From Butyrivibrio hungatei DSM 14810 (lineage in GTDB: Bacteria > Bacillota > Clostridia > Lachnospirales > Lachnospiraceae), in assembly GCF_900143205.1 (NCBI RefSeq), contig NZ_FRDH01000006.1, positions 222,712-286,711 of the forward strand: DNA of 64,000 nucleotides. The letters run 5' to 3'. A program made the translations under genes and the position numbers. The notes below the pieces were generated by a model. That model was not told the DNA's origin and made no database searches. It was given only the letters and a program-made list of their open reading frames with translations. Shown here piece after piece: positions 46,343 through 54,444 of the stretch. Numbering within the stretch: position 1 is the stretch's first letter; each line of letters opens with the position of its first letter.

Positions 46343-48112
46343 TTACTCTACATCTGCTAAGGCTGCAGCACCTTCCTCACCGGTTCTGATCTTAACTACG
46401 TTGTCGAGAGAGTAAACGAAGATCTTACCGTCTCCAATATGACCTGTGTAAAGAGTTTTCTTGGCTGCTTCTATAACGTCTTCAACCGGAATCTTGCTAA
46501 CAACAACTTCCAGCTTAATTTTAGGAAGGAGAGTGGCATCCATCTCGACTCCACGATACATTTCGCCAGAACCTTTCTGGACGCCACAACCCATAACTTG
46601 AGTGACAGTCATTCCGGTTACACCAAGCTCGTTCATAGCACGTCTGAGCTTGTCATAGCGGGACAACTTAGCGATAATAACAACTTTATGTATTCCAGAC
46701 TCTGTATGCACTGGTGCTGTAACTACAGGCACTGAAGCGTGCTTCTGGATCTCTGAAGCCTCTTCGTATTCGCTTACGCCGAGGTCTGTATTTTCATTAA
46801 CTGACATATTCAGAGTGTTTGAAACATCCATGATGGCAAATCCTGAATATGCTGATGCAAGACCATGTTCTGTTGAGTCAAGACCAAGGATCTCTTCCTC
46901 TTCTGAAACACGAAGCCCTATAACTTTTTTGATAACAAAGAATGTGATCGTGATGGTTACTGCTGTCCAAGCTGCAACTACGATAAAACCAAGGAGCTGG
47001 ATTCCGAGAAGCTTGAACCCGCCGCCGTAGAAAAGACCTACTAAAATGTTTCCTTCTGAATCAGCAAGTGAATATCCAGGAGCAGAAGGTGTAGCAAAAA
47101 GGCCAACTGCGATTGTTCCCCAAATACCGTTTAAGCAGTGAACTGCAACGGCACCAACAGGATCATCAACATGAAGCTTGTAATCAAGGAACCAAACACC
47201 GAAGCAAACAAGAAGACCAGCAACGATACCGATCACGATAGCGCCGAATGCATCTGTAACATCGCAAGGAGCTGTGATAGCTACGAGACCTGCAAGTGAA
47301 GCATTGAGACACATTGAAACATCAGGCTTACCATACTTGATCCATGTGAAGATCATGCAAGTAACTGTTGCAAGTGCTGGAGCGATTGTTGTTGTTACAA
47401 ATACTGAGCCGAGCTGATCAATCGAAGTACAAGCTGCTCCGTTGAATCCGTACCAGCCAAGCCAGAGGATGAATACACCAAGAGCTGCTGCTACAAGGTT
47501 GTGACCAGGGAAAGCGTTAACTTTTGTAACCTTGCCATCCTTGTCTCTTTCGAATTTACCGATACGAGCCCCGAGCATTGCTGCACCGATAAGAGCTGAG
47601 ATACCACCTACCATGTGGATACATGTTGATCCAGCAAAATCGTGGAAACCGATCTGTGCAAGGAATCCACCGCCCCATGTCCAGTGAGCTTCGATAGGAT
47701 AAATGATTGCTGAGATAACTGCCGAGTACACACAATATGATATAAATTTAGTTCTCTCAGCCATTGATCCTGAAACAATTGTTGCTGTTGTAGCACAGAA
47801 GACTAAGTTAAATACGAAGTTTGACCAGTCAAAGTTTGCATAATCTGTAAAGATGTCAAATCCTGGTCTTCCGATGAAGCCTGCAAGATCTTCCCCAAGA
47901 AGCAGACCAAAACCGATAAGAATAAATACTACTGTTCCAATACAGAAATCCATGAGGTTCTTCATGATGATGTTTCCTGTATTCTTGGCTCTTGTAAAGC
48001 CAGCCTCACACATTGCAAATCCGGCCTGCATCCAGAATACAAGAGCAGCACCAATCAAAAACCAAACGCCAAAAACACTTGAGTCGATAGCACTTAAGAT
48101 TTCCTCACTCAT
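46343..48112 (-). CDS. Ammonium transporter fused to a PII regulatory domain
   Basis: A 589-residue protein. Residues ~1-420 are an Amt/AmtB channel with eleven membrane helices and the pore histidines in 'Gly-Ser-Thr-Cys-Ile-His-Met-Val-Gly-Gly' and 'Ala-Val-His-Cys-Leu-Asn-Gly-Ile-Trp-Gly'. After a linker, residues ~473-589 are a full PII domain with the T-loop and 'Tyr-Thr-Gly-His-Ile-Gly-Asp-Gly-Lys-Ile-Phe-Val'. In the T-loop the Tyr51 equivalent is Met ('Arg-Gly-Val-Glu-Met-Asp'), so GlnD-type uridylylation there is impossible. The ATG at 48112 follows AGGAG; a longer frame would start inside the leader terminator. First gene of the nitrogen operon. Confidence 0.95.
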   Translation of the reverse strand: MSEEILSAIDSSVFGVWFLIGAALVFWMQAGFAMCEAGFTRAKNTGNIIMKNLMDFCIGTVVFILIGFGLLLGEDLAGFIGRPGFDIFTDYANFDWSNFVFNLVFCATTATIVSGSMAERTKFISYCVYSAVISAIIYPIEAHWTWGGGFLAQIGFHDFAGSTCIHMVGGISALIGAAMLGARIGKFERDKDGKVTKVNAFPGHNLVAAALGVFILWLGWYGFNGAACTSIDQLGSVFVTTTIAPALATVTCMIFTWIKYGKPDVSMCLNASLAGLVAITAPCDVTDAFGAIVIGIVAGLLVCFGVWFLDYKLHVDDPVGAVAVHCLNGIWGTIAVGLFATPSAPGYSLADSEGNILVGLFYGGGFKLLGIQLLGFIVVAAWTAVTITITFFVIKKVIGLRVSEEEEILGLDSTEHGLASAYSGFAIMDVSNTLNMSVNENTDLGVSEYEEASEIQKHASVPVVTAPVHTESGIHKVVIIAKLSRYDKLRRAMNELGVTGMTVTQVMGCGVQKGSGEMYRGVEMDATLLPKIKLEVVVSKIPVEDVIEAAKKTLYTGHIGDGKIFVYSLDNVVKIRTGEEGAAALADVE

Positions 48113-48344
48113 ACTTTTTCTCCTCTCCATTATTTGCGACTCTACGCAAAAAGCGATGCAACGGCACACTACAAGCTTTTGTAGTATGATGCCCCATTGC
48201 ATCGCTTAAATATCAGACAATATGAAATTATATTTTGCATTTAGAATACTTGTATACACTTTTAGGTATACTCCGCGGAAGTAGTACCCTAAAATGCAGA
48301 AAGCGCCTTAGAGAGTAATCTCTAAGACGCCTTTGTCTTTATGA
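48113..48344 (-). promoter_or_regulatory. Structured 5' leader of the nitrogen operon
   Basis: From the predicted start near 48344, the RNA would fold into three hairpins. First, CTTAGAG-ATTACT-CTCTAAG (48303-48333 region) with a six-base loop. Second, an inverted repeat TTTTAGG…CCTAAAA spanning 48260-48294 with an inner TACT…AGTA palindrome. Third, an intrinsic terminator just before the start codon. This layout suggests premature termination controlled by nitrogen state. ANTAR-type antiterminators control nitrogen genes in some clostridia, but I cannot show which factor acts here. Confidence 0.55.
48146..48207 (-). terminator. Leader terminator (attenuator) upstream of amt-PII
   Basis: On the minus strand AAGCGATGCAA pairs with TTGCATCGCTT (11 bp perfect), with inner GGCA/TGCC and ACTACAA-AAGC-TTGTAGT stems, then TTTTT. 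It lies between the predicted promoter and the start codon, so read-through must be controlled. Confidence 0.75.
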
Positions 48345-48350
48345 GTATGA

Positions 48351-48379
48351 ATTTTAATCTAACAAAAAACACATGTCAA
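48351..48379 (-). promoter_or_regulatory. Predicted promoter of the nitrogen assimilation operon
   Basis: On the minus strand a consensus TTGACA (48379-48374), 17-bp spacer and TAAAAT (48356-48351). It gives a leader of about 230 bases before the amt-PII start. Confidence 0.75.
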
Positions 48380-48405
48380 GCATTTTTGTATACAATTTTT
48401 CAATT

Positions 48406-49569
48406 TTAGTAATTAAGTACTTCTGACCTATCGATTATACGGTCTAATGACTGACTATAGGATCTTAAATGGTACAAGTCTTCTACCTTTTCGTATGCAC
48501 TTATTACATAGGCTGAATCGCCAAGCTCAGACTGGCCTACAGGATCTGAACTTACCGTGCCATAAGTCAGCTCGCCATTTTCTGTATAACATGTACCCGA
48601 AAAGCTAATAGTAAATAAAACTTCGGTATCATCAATAAGACCTTCAGTATCAGAGATTACTGATTTAAATACAAGGTATGAACTAGTGACTTTGCCCACA
48701 TCCTCATCTTTGTCATGTTTCATGATATATGCTCCATAATACTCTGGAGCTGTATACTTGATATTGTCCTCCATCTCATTTTCCATATACTGATCGATAG
48801 TAGCTACACCTACTGCTTTCATGTCTTCGAAGGATGGATCTTTTTCCAAATCAGCTACCTTAGTAAGCGGTGTATAGTTACCGTACTTTTCCATTCCATC
48901 ACCAGCTTCTTGCGTATATCCTGGAGTGGTAGACGCTCCTTCCTTGATGAACATGCTTGTCATGAGTCTCTCTTCATCTATTTCGTATTTGGCAACATAA
49001 TCAAAATACTCAAGACCCTTTTTGTCTGCGCAGCCATAGGTATGCTCATCAACAGGACAAACATTTCCATATCTTGCATAGAAGCATAAGGTTCCCTCTG
49101 TCTTGTCTGTAGAATTGACTTCACATCTGCTTCCTGTTGTTGTGTACACATATAGTATCTGGTTTGAATTTGCAGTAGTTTTACTTTCTACATGCTGGAA
49201 ATAATATCCTTCATACTTGAGATCCCCATCTATCTCATATGTGTTGTTTGTCTCCTCTAAATACTGCTGAATAATATTCAGACTATCTTCCTTAAATTCC
49301 TCTTTAACCTCATCTGGAATCTCACTGTACGATTTAACAAGGTAGTCAAGGCCTGGAATCTTTGCATCTTTATCGTAATGAACCCCACTTTTATTGTCTT
49401 TAGCCTTATCTTCTTCACCAGAATCAGCCTGGCTTTCCACATCAGCCCCTGAATCTGCTGTAACCGAAGACTCAGAGCCAGTTGTGTTTTCTGATGATGC
49501 ATTGTCCCCGCAGGCTACAAGACCTGTAAACATAGCTGCAATGAGGCAGCTTACTAATACTCTTTTCAT
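48406..49569 (-). CDS. Lipoprotein of unknown function
   Basis: A 387-residue protein. Lipobox Leu-Val-Ala-Cys (Cys20), then an acidic Ser/Glu-rich linker to about residue 62, then a tyrosine-rich beta-type domain with a few Cys (for example 'Tyr-Gly-Asn-Val-Cys-Pro-Val'). I do not recognise the family. It starts 18 bp after the propeller-like membrane protein gene, so the two form an operon. No own terminator is evident before the nitrogen promoter at 48379. Confidence 0.75.
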   Translation of the reverse strand: MKRVLVSCLIAAMFTGLVACGDNASSENTTGSESSVTADSGADVESQADSGEEDKAKDNKSGVHYDKDAKIPGLDYLVKSYSEIPDEVKEEFKEDSLNIIQQYLEETNNTYEIDGDLKYEGYYFQHVESKTTANSNQILYVYTTTGSRCEVNSTDKTEGTLCFYARYGNVCPVDEHTYGCADKKGLEYFDYVAKYEIDEERLMTSMFIKEGASTTPGYTQEAGDGMEKYGNYTPLTKVADLEKDPSFEDMKAVGVATIDQYMENEMEDNIKYTAPEYYGAYIMKHDKDEDVGKVTSSYLVFKSVISDTEGLIDDTEVLFTISFSGTCYTENGELTYGTVSSDPVGQSELGDSAYVISAYEKVEDLYHLRSYSQSLDRIIDRSEVLNY

Positions 49570-49587
49570 AATTTATCCTCTTTCCTT

Positions 49588-51330
49588 TTAGTTGCAATCG
49601 TAGGTGCTTCCGCCATAGAACAGATGGGTTGTCTTATCGCCAGCTGAAGTGATGTATACGTACGTCCAGTCTCTGCTTATTTTCCAGCCTTCATGGTAGA
49701 TACTGTCATTTACTGAATCCATCTCTATATCGTATCTGAAGAAATTACCGTCCTTGCTGTAATAAAGCTTTTCATCCTCGTAATCAAAAGCAAAGTTTGC
49801 GATATCGCTCTCCTGATTATAGTCAACGCCTGAATCTATGAGCTTAACTTCTTTTTCATCTGCATTTAAGAAGTACACGTTTCCAGCTTCTGTATATACA
49901 AACATGAATCCTCCGCCGTAATCTGAGCAGAAATCTACAACCTTCTCTTTATCAAATAAGATGAAGTTTTCAATGTTTAGTTCACCAGTCTCTTCATTTA
50001 CGCCATTATACTGATCGATCCAGAGCACGCCATCTTTGACATAGAGAATTGCTGAGTAACATCCGCATGGATAGTAATATGCTTTGTCTTCACCCATTTT
50101 GCGATTTGGCTGAGTGAGCTCGCTTTCTTTGGTAGCTCCGAAATACTCTGTTCCATTTTTATCTGTTAAAAGACATGATGTTGCAGAAGTAAATACTCTG
50201 TGACCATTGTGATAACCATATGCTGAAACATTTCCGTGATACTCAAGCTTAGCAATTCCAGTTGATAAAAGGGGCTCTGCCTTTTCATATGAAGGATTGA
50301 ATCCATACACATTGTCACCATCAAGGATATAAAGCTCGCCATCATCAAAAGCATAGAACTCATCCATATTTCCTGTGTAGATCATCTTTGTCTCGATCTT
50401 GCTCTTATCCTGATAATCCTGAGATACGTAGTAGAGCTCTTTTTTATCCTGGTCATAATATGCATAGTCATAAATATCAAGGAACACTGGAATCATGTTT
50501 CCTTCAGCAACTTCAGTCTCATAGATCTTGAAATCGCCCTTTTGAATTGTCTCTTCCTTGGTGTATGCAAGGATAAGAGTTCTTTTGCCGCCAACTTCCT
50601 TGGTATAAAGGAACTTGATGTCATCATAGCTTGGGCTGTAGAAATTGATACCTGCTGTATCAACTACAACATCAGAGGCAACGAGCTGTTCTTCTTCATA
50701 AATAGAATTTATGTAGTAAAGGTCTCCAACTGTTCCATCTGCGCTTGTAGGAATCATGTATGTTGCATCATCGTAAACACATGAGGCATTTACAGACTTT
50801 TCATTTAACATAATAGGATCATCTGTCCACTGGTTAAAAAGATAATTCTTGCCATCTGCAGTAATGACACAGCTTCTGAATTCATCATTCTCTATTCTGG
50901 TCACGTTCTTATCTGTGAATGTAATTGGATCCTGACCTATATGCAGCATCTTGGCAAATGGAGCATAATACTTGTTATCTTCAGTAAAGAAGATAAAATC
51001 GTTGCTGCCAGTTGTATAAGGATACATTCCACTACCAACACGTAAGCTAAAATACTCTACGTGCTCTGGGCCTGTTTCTTCCTCTACTTCTTCCTCTGGC
51101 TCTTCTGTGTTTTCTGCTACCTGTGAGGTATTTGATGCTGAGCTATTTGAAGCTTCTGCTGCAGCAGCGGACTCGTTGCTTTCACTACTCTGCTCAGTTG
51201 TCTGCGCTGCTTTTTCTTTATGTGCTTTAGTTGCCATTTTAACTATGTCTGGTGTAAGTAATGCTCCAATGATGACTATAGCCACAATGATTCCAACCAG
51301 TTTTTTGTTGCCACCTTTAGGTCCAACCAT
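49588..51330 (-). CDS. Membrane-anchored propeller-like protein of unknown function
   Basis: A 580-residue protein. A short basic N-terminus and one membrane helix (~9-27) are followed by an Ala/Ser/Glu-rich linker (~40-80) and then ~500 residues of repeated beta strands with Asp-Gly and Tyr-Tyr pairs ('Asp-Gly-Glu-Leu-Tyr-Ile-Leu-Asp-Gly-Asp'), which suggests an extracellular beta-propeller. No catalytic motif recognised. The ATG at 51330 follows AAGGAGAGAG. Confidence 0.75.
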   Translation of the reverse strand: MVGPKGGNKKLVGIIVAIVIIGALLTPDIVKMATKAHKEKAAQTTEQSSESNESAAAAEASNSSASNTSQVAENTEEPEEEVEEETGPEHVEYFSLRVGSGMYPYTTGSNDFIFFTEDNKYYAPFAKMLHIGQDPITFTDKNVTRIENDEFRSCVITADGKNYLFNQWTDDPIMLNEKSVNASCVYDDATYMIPTSADGTVGDLYYINSIYEEEQLVASDVVVDTAGINFYSPSYDDIKFLYTKEVGGKRTLILAYTKEETIQKGDFKIYETEVAEGNMIPVFLDIYDYAYYDQDKKELYYVSQDYQDKSKIETKMIYTGNMDEFYAFDDGELYILDGDNVYGFNPSYEKAEPLLSTGIAKLEYHGNVSAYGYHNGHRVFTSATSCLLTDKNGTEYFGATKESELTQPNRKMGEDKAYYYPCGCYSAILYVKDGVLWIDQYNGVNEETGELNIENFILFDKEKVVDFCSDYGGGFMFVYTEAGNVYFLNADEKEVKLIDSGVDYNQESDIANFAFDYEDEKLYYSKDGNFFRYDIEMDSVNDSIYHEGWKISRDWTYVYITSAGDKTTHLFYGGSTYDCN

Positions 51331-51361
51331 TTGCGTCTCTCTCCTTAAAAAATGATATGTA

Positions 51362-51399
51362 ACAAAAATGCTGGACTCCCCTTGGTGGGAAATCCAGCA
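51362..51399 (-). terminator. Terminator after the small membrane protein gene
   Basis: On the minus strand TGCTGGA / TCCAGCA with an inner TTCCC/GGGGA stem, then TTTTT. It separates the membrane-protein gene from the propeller gene, though read-through is possible. Confidence 0.8.
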
Positions 51400-51430
51400 A
51401 TGCACTTATATATTTAGTTGATCAAACAAA

Positions 51431-51844
51431 TTACATATATTTGTTGATAAGATCATCAACAACAGGAAGCTTGATTGTTCCCTGGTTAAGTGCCTTGTAG
51501 ATAAGGCCAAGGAATACAAGGTCCTTTAAGATTGAAATAACTCCCTTGATATCTGAGAATACATCGTTGATGAACTCAAAACGGACATTACCACCAAATG
51601 TGTTGATCACGTTTGCCACCCAGTTAATAGCGTCTGGTACAAGTCCGATAACTGCTGTTACAAAGCTGAATGCTACTAATGTAGCAACAGCCTTAACTGC
51701 TGACTTCTTGAGCCACTCGTTTGCCTCAAAAAGAAGTACATATCCTAAAATAATGATGGAAGACATATATCCACCAAATAAAGCTGCTGCAAAGACTAAT
51801 GCTCCAAATAGACCTACTGATATTCCTAATTTTGTCTTTTCCAT
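51431..51844 (-). CDS. Small integral membrane protein, function unknown
   Basis: A 137-residue protein with about four hydrophobic segments. The chosen ATG at 51844 is five bases after the stop codon of the zinc-ribbon gene, with AAAGGAG lying in the end of that gene, so translation is coupled. I do not recognise the family. The pairing with a zinc-ribbon coiled-coil protein suggests a membrane complex. Confidence 0.7.
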   Translation of the reverse strand: MEKTKLGISVGLFGALVFAAALFGGYMSSIIILGYVLLFEANEWLKKSAVKAVATLVAFSFVTAVIGLVPDAINWVANVINTFGGNVRFEFINDVFSDIKGVISILKDLVFLGLIYKALNQGTIKLPVVDDLINKYM

Positions 51845-51849
51845 ATCTA

Positions 51850-52209
51850 TCAGTTCTCCTTTACCTTTGTTCCACATGCTGTGCAGAATACATCGTCCTT
51901 AGTAAGTTCTGCTCCGCACTTAGGGCACTTTGATACACCCTTGATGTCCACGATCTTCTGCTTGTACTCTTCGATCTTAGCCATAGAATCCTTGATAAGT
52001 GAAAACTGGTTTCCATAACACTCCTCGAAATTCTCAAGATGACTCTCATAGTACATCTTTCCAATCTCTGTATAAGCGTTTGTGATTCTGTGCTCCTCGT
52101 CAGAGATGTTTGAATTGAGCTTTGCTACGTCAGCAAAGTCCTTTGTCTTTGCGATTGCTTCCTGACTAGCGGAAGAAATCTTTTTACCAACTTCATCAAA
52201 AAAACTCAT
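51850..52209 (-). CDS. Zinc-ribbon protein with N-terminal coiled coil
   Basis: A 119-residue cytoplasmic protein. Residues ~1-90 are helical with heptad character; the C-terminus has a zinc ribbon 'Cys-Pro-Lys-Cys-Gly' and 'Cys-Thr-Ala-Cys-Gly' (two CxxC knuckles ~15 apart). Such proteins are common in Firmicutes without a defined role. First gene of a small operon with a good promoter upstream. Confidence 0.8.
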   Translation of the reverse strand: MSFFDEVGKKISSASQEAIAKTKDFADVAKLNSNISDEEHRITNAYTEIGKMYYESHLENFEECYGNQFSLIKDSMAKIEEYKQKIVDIKGVSKCPKCGAELTKDDVFCTACGTKVKEN

Positions 52210-52260
52210 CCCTTTTTCCCCTTTTCAAAACATATTTTTTATAAGCGCATTCTTTACAAA

Positions 52261-52288
52261 TTATTACATTATCGTTAACATTTGTCAA
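52261..52288 (-). promoter_or_regulatory. Predicted promoter of the zinc-ribbon gene
   Basis: On the minus strand TTGACA (52288-52283), 16-bp spacer, TAATAA (52266-52261), about 50 bp before the start codon. Confidence 0.6.
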
Positions 52289-52311
52289 TTATTTGACGGA
52301 ATATTTTTTGA

Positions 52312-52992
52312 TTATTTTTCTTCTGTATCAAGCATTACAAAAAAGCCGATAATCAGTAAAACCGCTGACGAAATAATGCTTTTGATTCCATAATGGGATG
52401 AGATGGTTGCGCCTACACCTGCTCCAATTGCAAAGAGGAAAATGATTCCATAATAATGAAATGCTTTAATCAGTGACTCTTTGTTTCGTTCTCTGAAATA
52501 TATTGAAAGGCTTTCTGTTCCACTTCTTAAATTTCCAATGCACATGGTCGTGGCATATGCATAGCCATGGAGTTTCCTGAAAGCCTGAACCTGCATAGCA
52601 CAGGCAAAAGAAACAAGTACATTAGCAATTACATTGTGCGTAAGGGGAACAAACGCCACAACAGCCAGGATAAATGCTTCTATCAAAAGAACTATCTGCC
52701 TCCAGTGGATCTTTTTACTGTGCTTGAACCTATGACCAATCTGCTCTGAGGCTACAATTCCCAGTGCAAAAGCCAAAACTGGAAGAAGATATCTAAAACT
52801 AGTAGCCCAGTCTTTATTAATTAGTCCCTGGCTCATGAGGACTATATTACCTGTCTGAGCGTTAGCAAATACCTTATCTCTCAGCACGTATGTATACGCA
52901 TCCTGAAAGCCTCCTGATACAGAGAGTATGGCTCCTAGCAAAAATGAGTCTGATCTCTGATATTTTTTGTTGTTAAATGAATAGATGCCCAT
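52312..52992 (-). CDS. DUF1275 (YoaK-like) membrane protein
   Basis: A 226-residue protein with about six hydrophobic segments. It shows the family pattern 'Ser-Gly-Gly-Phe-Gln-Asp-Ala-Tyr-Thr' and 'Ala-Asn-Ala-Gln-Thr-Gly-Asn-Ile-Val'. Function of the family is unknown; a transporter-like role is often assumed. The ATG at 52992 follows AAGGTGAG, 10 bp after the HipA-like gene, so it may share that transcript. Confidence 0.88.
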   Translation of the reverse strand: MGIYSFNNKKYQRSDSFLLGAILSVSGGFQDAYTYVLRDKVFANAQTGNIVLMSQGLINKDWATSFRYLLPVLAFALGIVASEQIGHRFKHSKKIHWRQIVLLIEAFILAVVAFVPLTHNVIANVLVSFACAMQVQAFRKLHGYAYATTMCIGNLRSGTESLSIYFRERNKESLIKAFHYYGIIFLFAIGAGVGATISSHYGIKSIISSAVLLIIGFFVMLDTEEK

Positions 52993-53002
52993 GTTTCTCA
53001 CC

Positions 53003-53818
53003 TTATGCCTTCTTGAATAGATATTTATATTTGTTCATTTGTGAATATAGTATTTCTCTAACTCTGTCTCTTATCTGTTCATCATAATTCTCAGCAGATT
53101 TTAAAACTTCATCTACATCTCTTTTGGTAAATAAAAAGTAGATATTATTTCCATATAGTTTCTCTGCTATTTCAAGCTGCTCCTCAAAACTTTGGGAAAA
53201 TGTCTTGGCTTCAACTTCAGGTAATAGCTCATACACATCCGCCGACAATGGGTAATCAACAGCTGTATCTGACATTAGCCCAGCTCCATTATCAAATATT
53301 GGGCAAAGCTCATACTTTCGTCCCCCATCTGATAGAACTGCCAGATTGTGAGTATGTCTGTCTTCGTTCAAAAATAGTGCATCAATAGCAAGTATCTTTT
53401 GCATGTATACGCCAAATCCACTTAAGCCTGTCGTTCTTTCTACCATGTTAACTAATGTCTCTAATCTTTTTTCGTGATCAGTTGTCTTATAGATGATAGA
53501 ATTAAGGCCTTCATTGTAAGTATTCTTAAATAGTCTCTCTAAGGTGATCAGATCATATCCGTCTTTTTTGAAGTCATCACTTACCACACCATTATATGTC
53601 TGACGCTTGTACTTAATAGTCTCTAGTTCATACATTACAAACTCATTTGTCTTTAACGATGATCTTGCAAGCAAATGGGAAATTACATACTCTGACAAGC
53701 CTTCATATCCTGTATAGTCTGCCTTATACCACTTACCACCTGTTTCCCATTTAAGCTGATTGCCTTTAGAAGACTGCCATTCATTTACTTTTTTATCGCC
53801 TTCAAATAGCTCAACCAT
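53003..53818 (-). CDS. HipA-like kinase (toxin component), lacking the N-subdomain
   Basis: A 271-residue protein. ATP-site features of HipA kinases are visible: 'Trp-Tyr-Lys-Ala-Asp-Tyr' (Lys32), the catalytic 'Asn-Glu-Asp-Arg-His-Thr-His-Asn' (Asp153, Asn158) and the metal Asp in 'Ile-Phe-Asp-Asn-Gly' (Asp176). HipA itself is ~440 residues; the N-terminal subdomain is absent here, as in HipT of HipBST. HipA/HipT toxins phosphorylate aminoacyl-tRNA synthetases. It starts 2 bp after its HTH partner, the expected antitoxin. Target unknown. Confidence 0.8.
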   Translation of the reverse strand: MVELFEGDKKVNEWQSSKGNQLKWETGGKWYKADYTGYEGLSEYVISHLLARSSLKTNEFVMYELETIKYKRQTYNGVVSDDFKKDGYDLITLERLFKNTYNEGLNSIIYKTTDHEKRLETLVNMVERTTGLSGFGVYMQKILAIDALFLNEDRHTHNLAVLSDGGRKYELCPIFDNGAGLMSDTAVDYPLSADVYELLPEVEAKTFSQSFEEQLEIAEKLYGNNIYFLFTKRDVDEVLKSAENYDEQIRDRVREILYSQMNKYKYLFKKA

Positions 53819-53820
53819 AC

Positions 53821-54360
53821 TTACCTCACAATCTCAATCCAAAAAGAATCATCTGCCATGCGTCCCTTAGTTTTTTCTATGATCAATATAGGATCGTAAA
53901 ATGGAATATCTAATTCCTTAAGCATAAGCTTTTGCTTGTCTCTTCCTCTTGGAAAACACCTGGACTCCAAGAATTCCTCATAGTCTTCATACGTTGGAGC
54001 ATCATTTTTCCCAAATGCCCTGTACAAAAGACTCTTGGCATAGTTCTTTATCCTGATCTCACGATTGATCTCATCCACATCAATTACTGTGCATACTGAA
54101 TCTTTGTAATAATACAGCATGCGGAGCGGCAGCTTCTTTTCCGGAAGCTTAAGTTCTTCTTGTATCTCAGGATGCATCAAAAGAATCTGCTGCAACAAAA
54201 CAACCGGGCCATTTATCTCTTTATCGCCCATCTCCCATCTCTCTATAGTTGGTTTGGATACATTCACGAAATCCGCAAATTCCTTTTGCGTCATGGAAAG
54301 CATCTGTCTCATATCTTTAATTGTCTGACCTGTAACATGATCCGGTGTTATATATTTCAT
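53821..54360 (-). CDS. HTH antitoxin-like partner of the HipA-like kinase
   Basis: A 179-residue protein. Residues ~10-65 are an XRE-type helix-turn-helix ('Ser-Met-Thr-Gln-Lys-Glu-Phe-Ala…Val-Ser-Lys-Pro-Thr-Ile-Glu-Arg-Trp-Glu'). Residues ~75-179 form a second domain ending 'Tyr-Asp-Pro-Ile-Leu-Ile-Ile-Glu-Lys-Thr-Lys-Gly', a pattern seen next to HipA-like kinases. This may be the piece missing from the kinase, so one protein could combine HipB and HipS roles. Two operators lie upstream, consistent with autoregulation. Confidence 0.75.
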   Translation of the reverse strand: MKYITPDHVTGQTIKDMRQMLSMTQKEFADFVNVSKPTIERWEMGDKEINGPVVLLQQILLMHPEIQEELKLPEKKLPLRMLYYYKDSVCTVIDVDEINREIRIKNYAKSLLYRAFGKNDAPTYEDYEEFLESRCFPRGRDKQKLMLKELDIPFYDPILIIEKTKGRMADDSFWIEIVR

Positions 54361-54380
54361 AATTAAATACCTCTATAATA

Positions 54381-54435
54381 ATTAAACCATCATTTTGATG
54401 GTAAGTAAAGCTGTTTTTACCATTAAAATGATGGT
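54381..54435 (-). promoter_or_regulatory. Promoter with two 17-bp operators for the HTH/kinase pair
   Basis: Palindromes ACCATCATTTTGATGGT (54386-54402) and ACCATTAAAATGATGGT (54419-54435) have centres 33 bp apart, about three helical turns. On the minus strand -35 TTTACT (54409-54404) and -10 TTTAAT (54386-54381) are 17 bp apart, and the first operator fills that spacer. The pattern predicts repression by the HTH protein. Confidence 0.7.
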
Positions 54436-54444
54436 TTGCATCTT

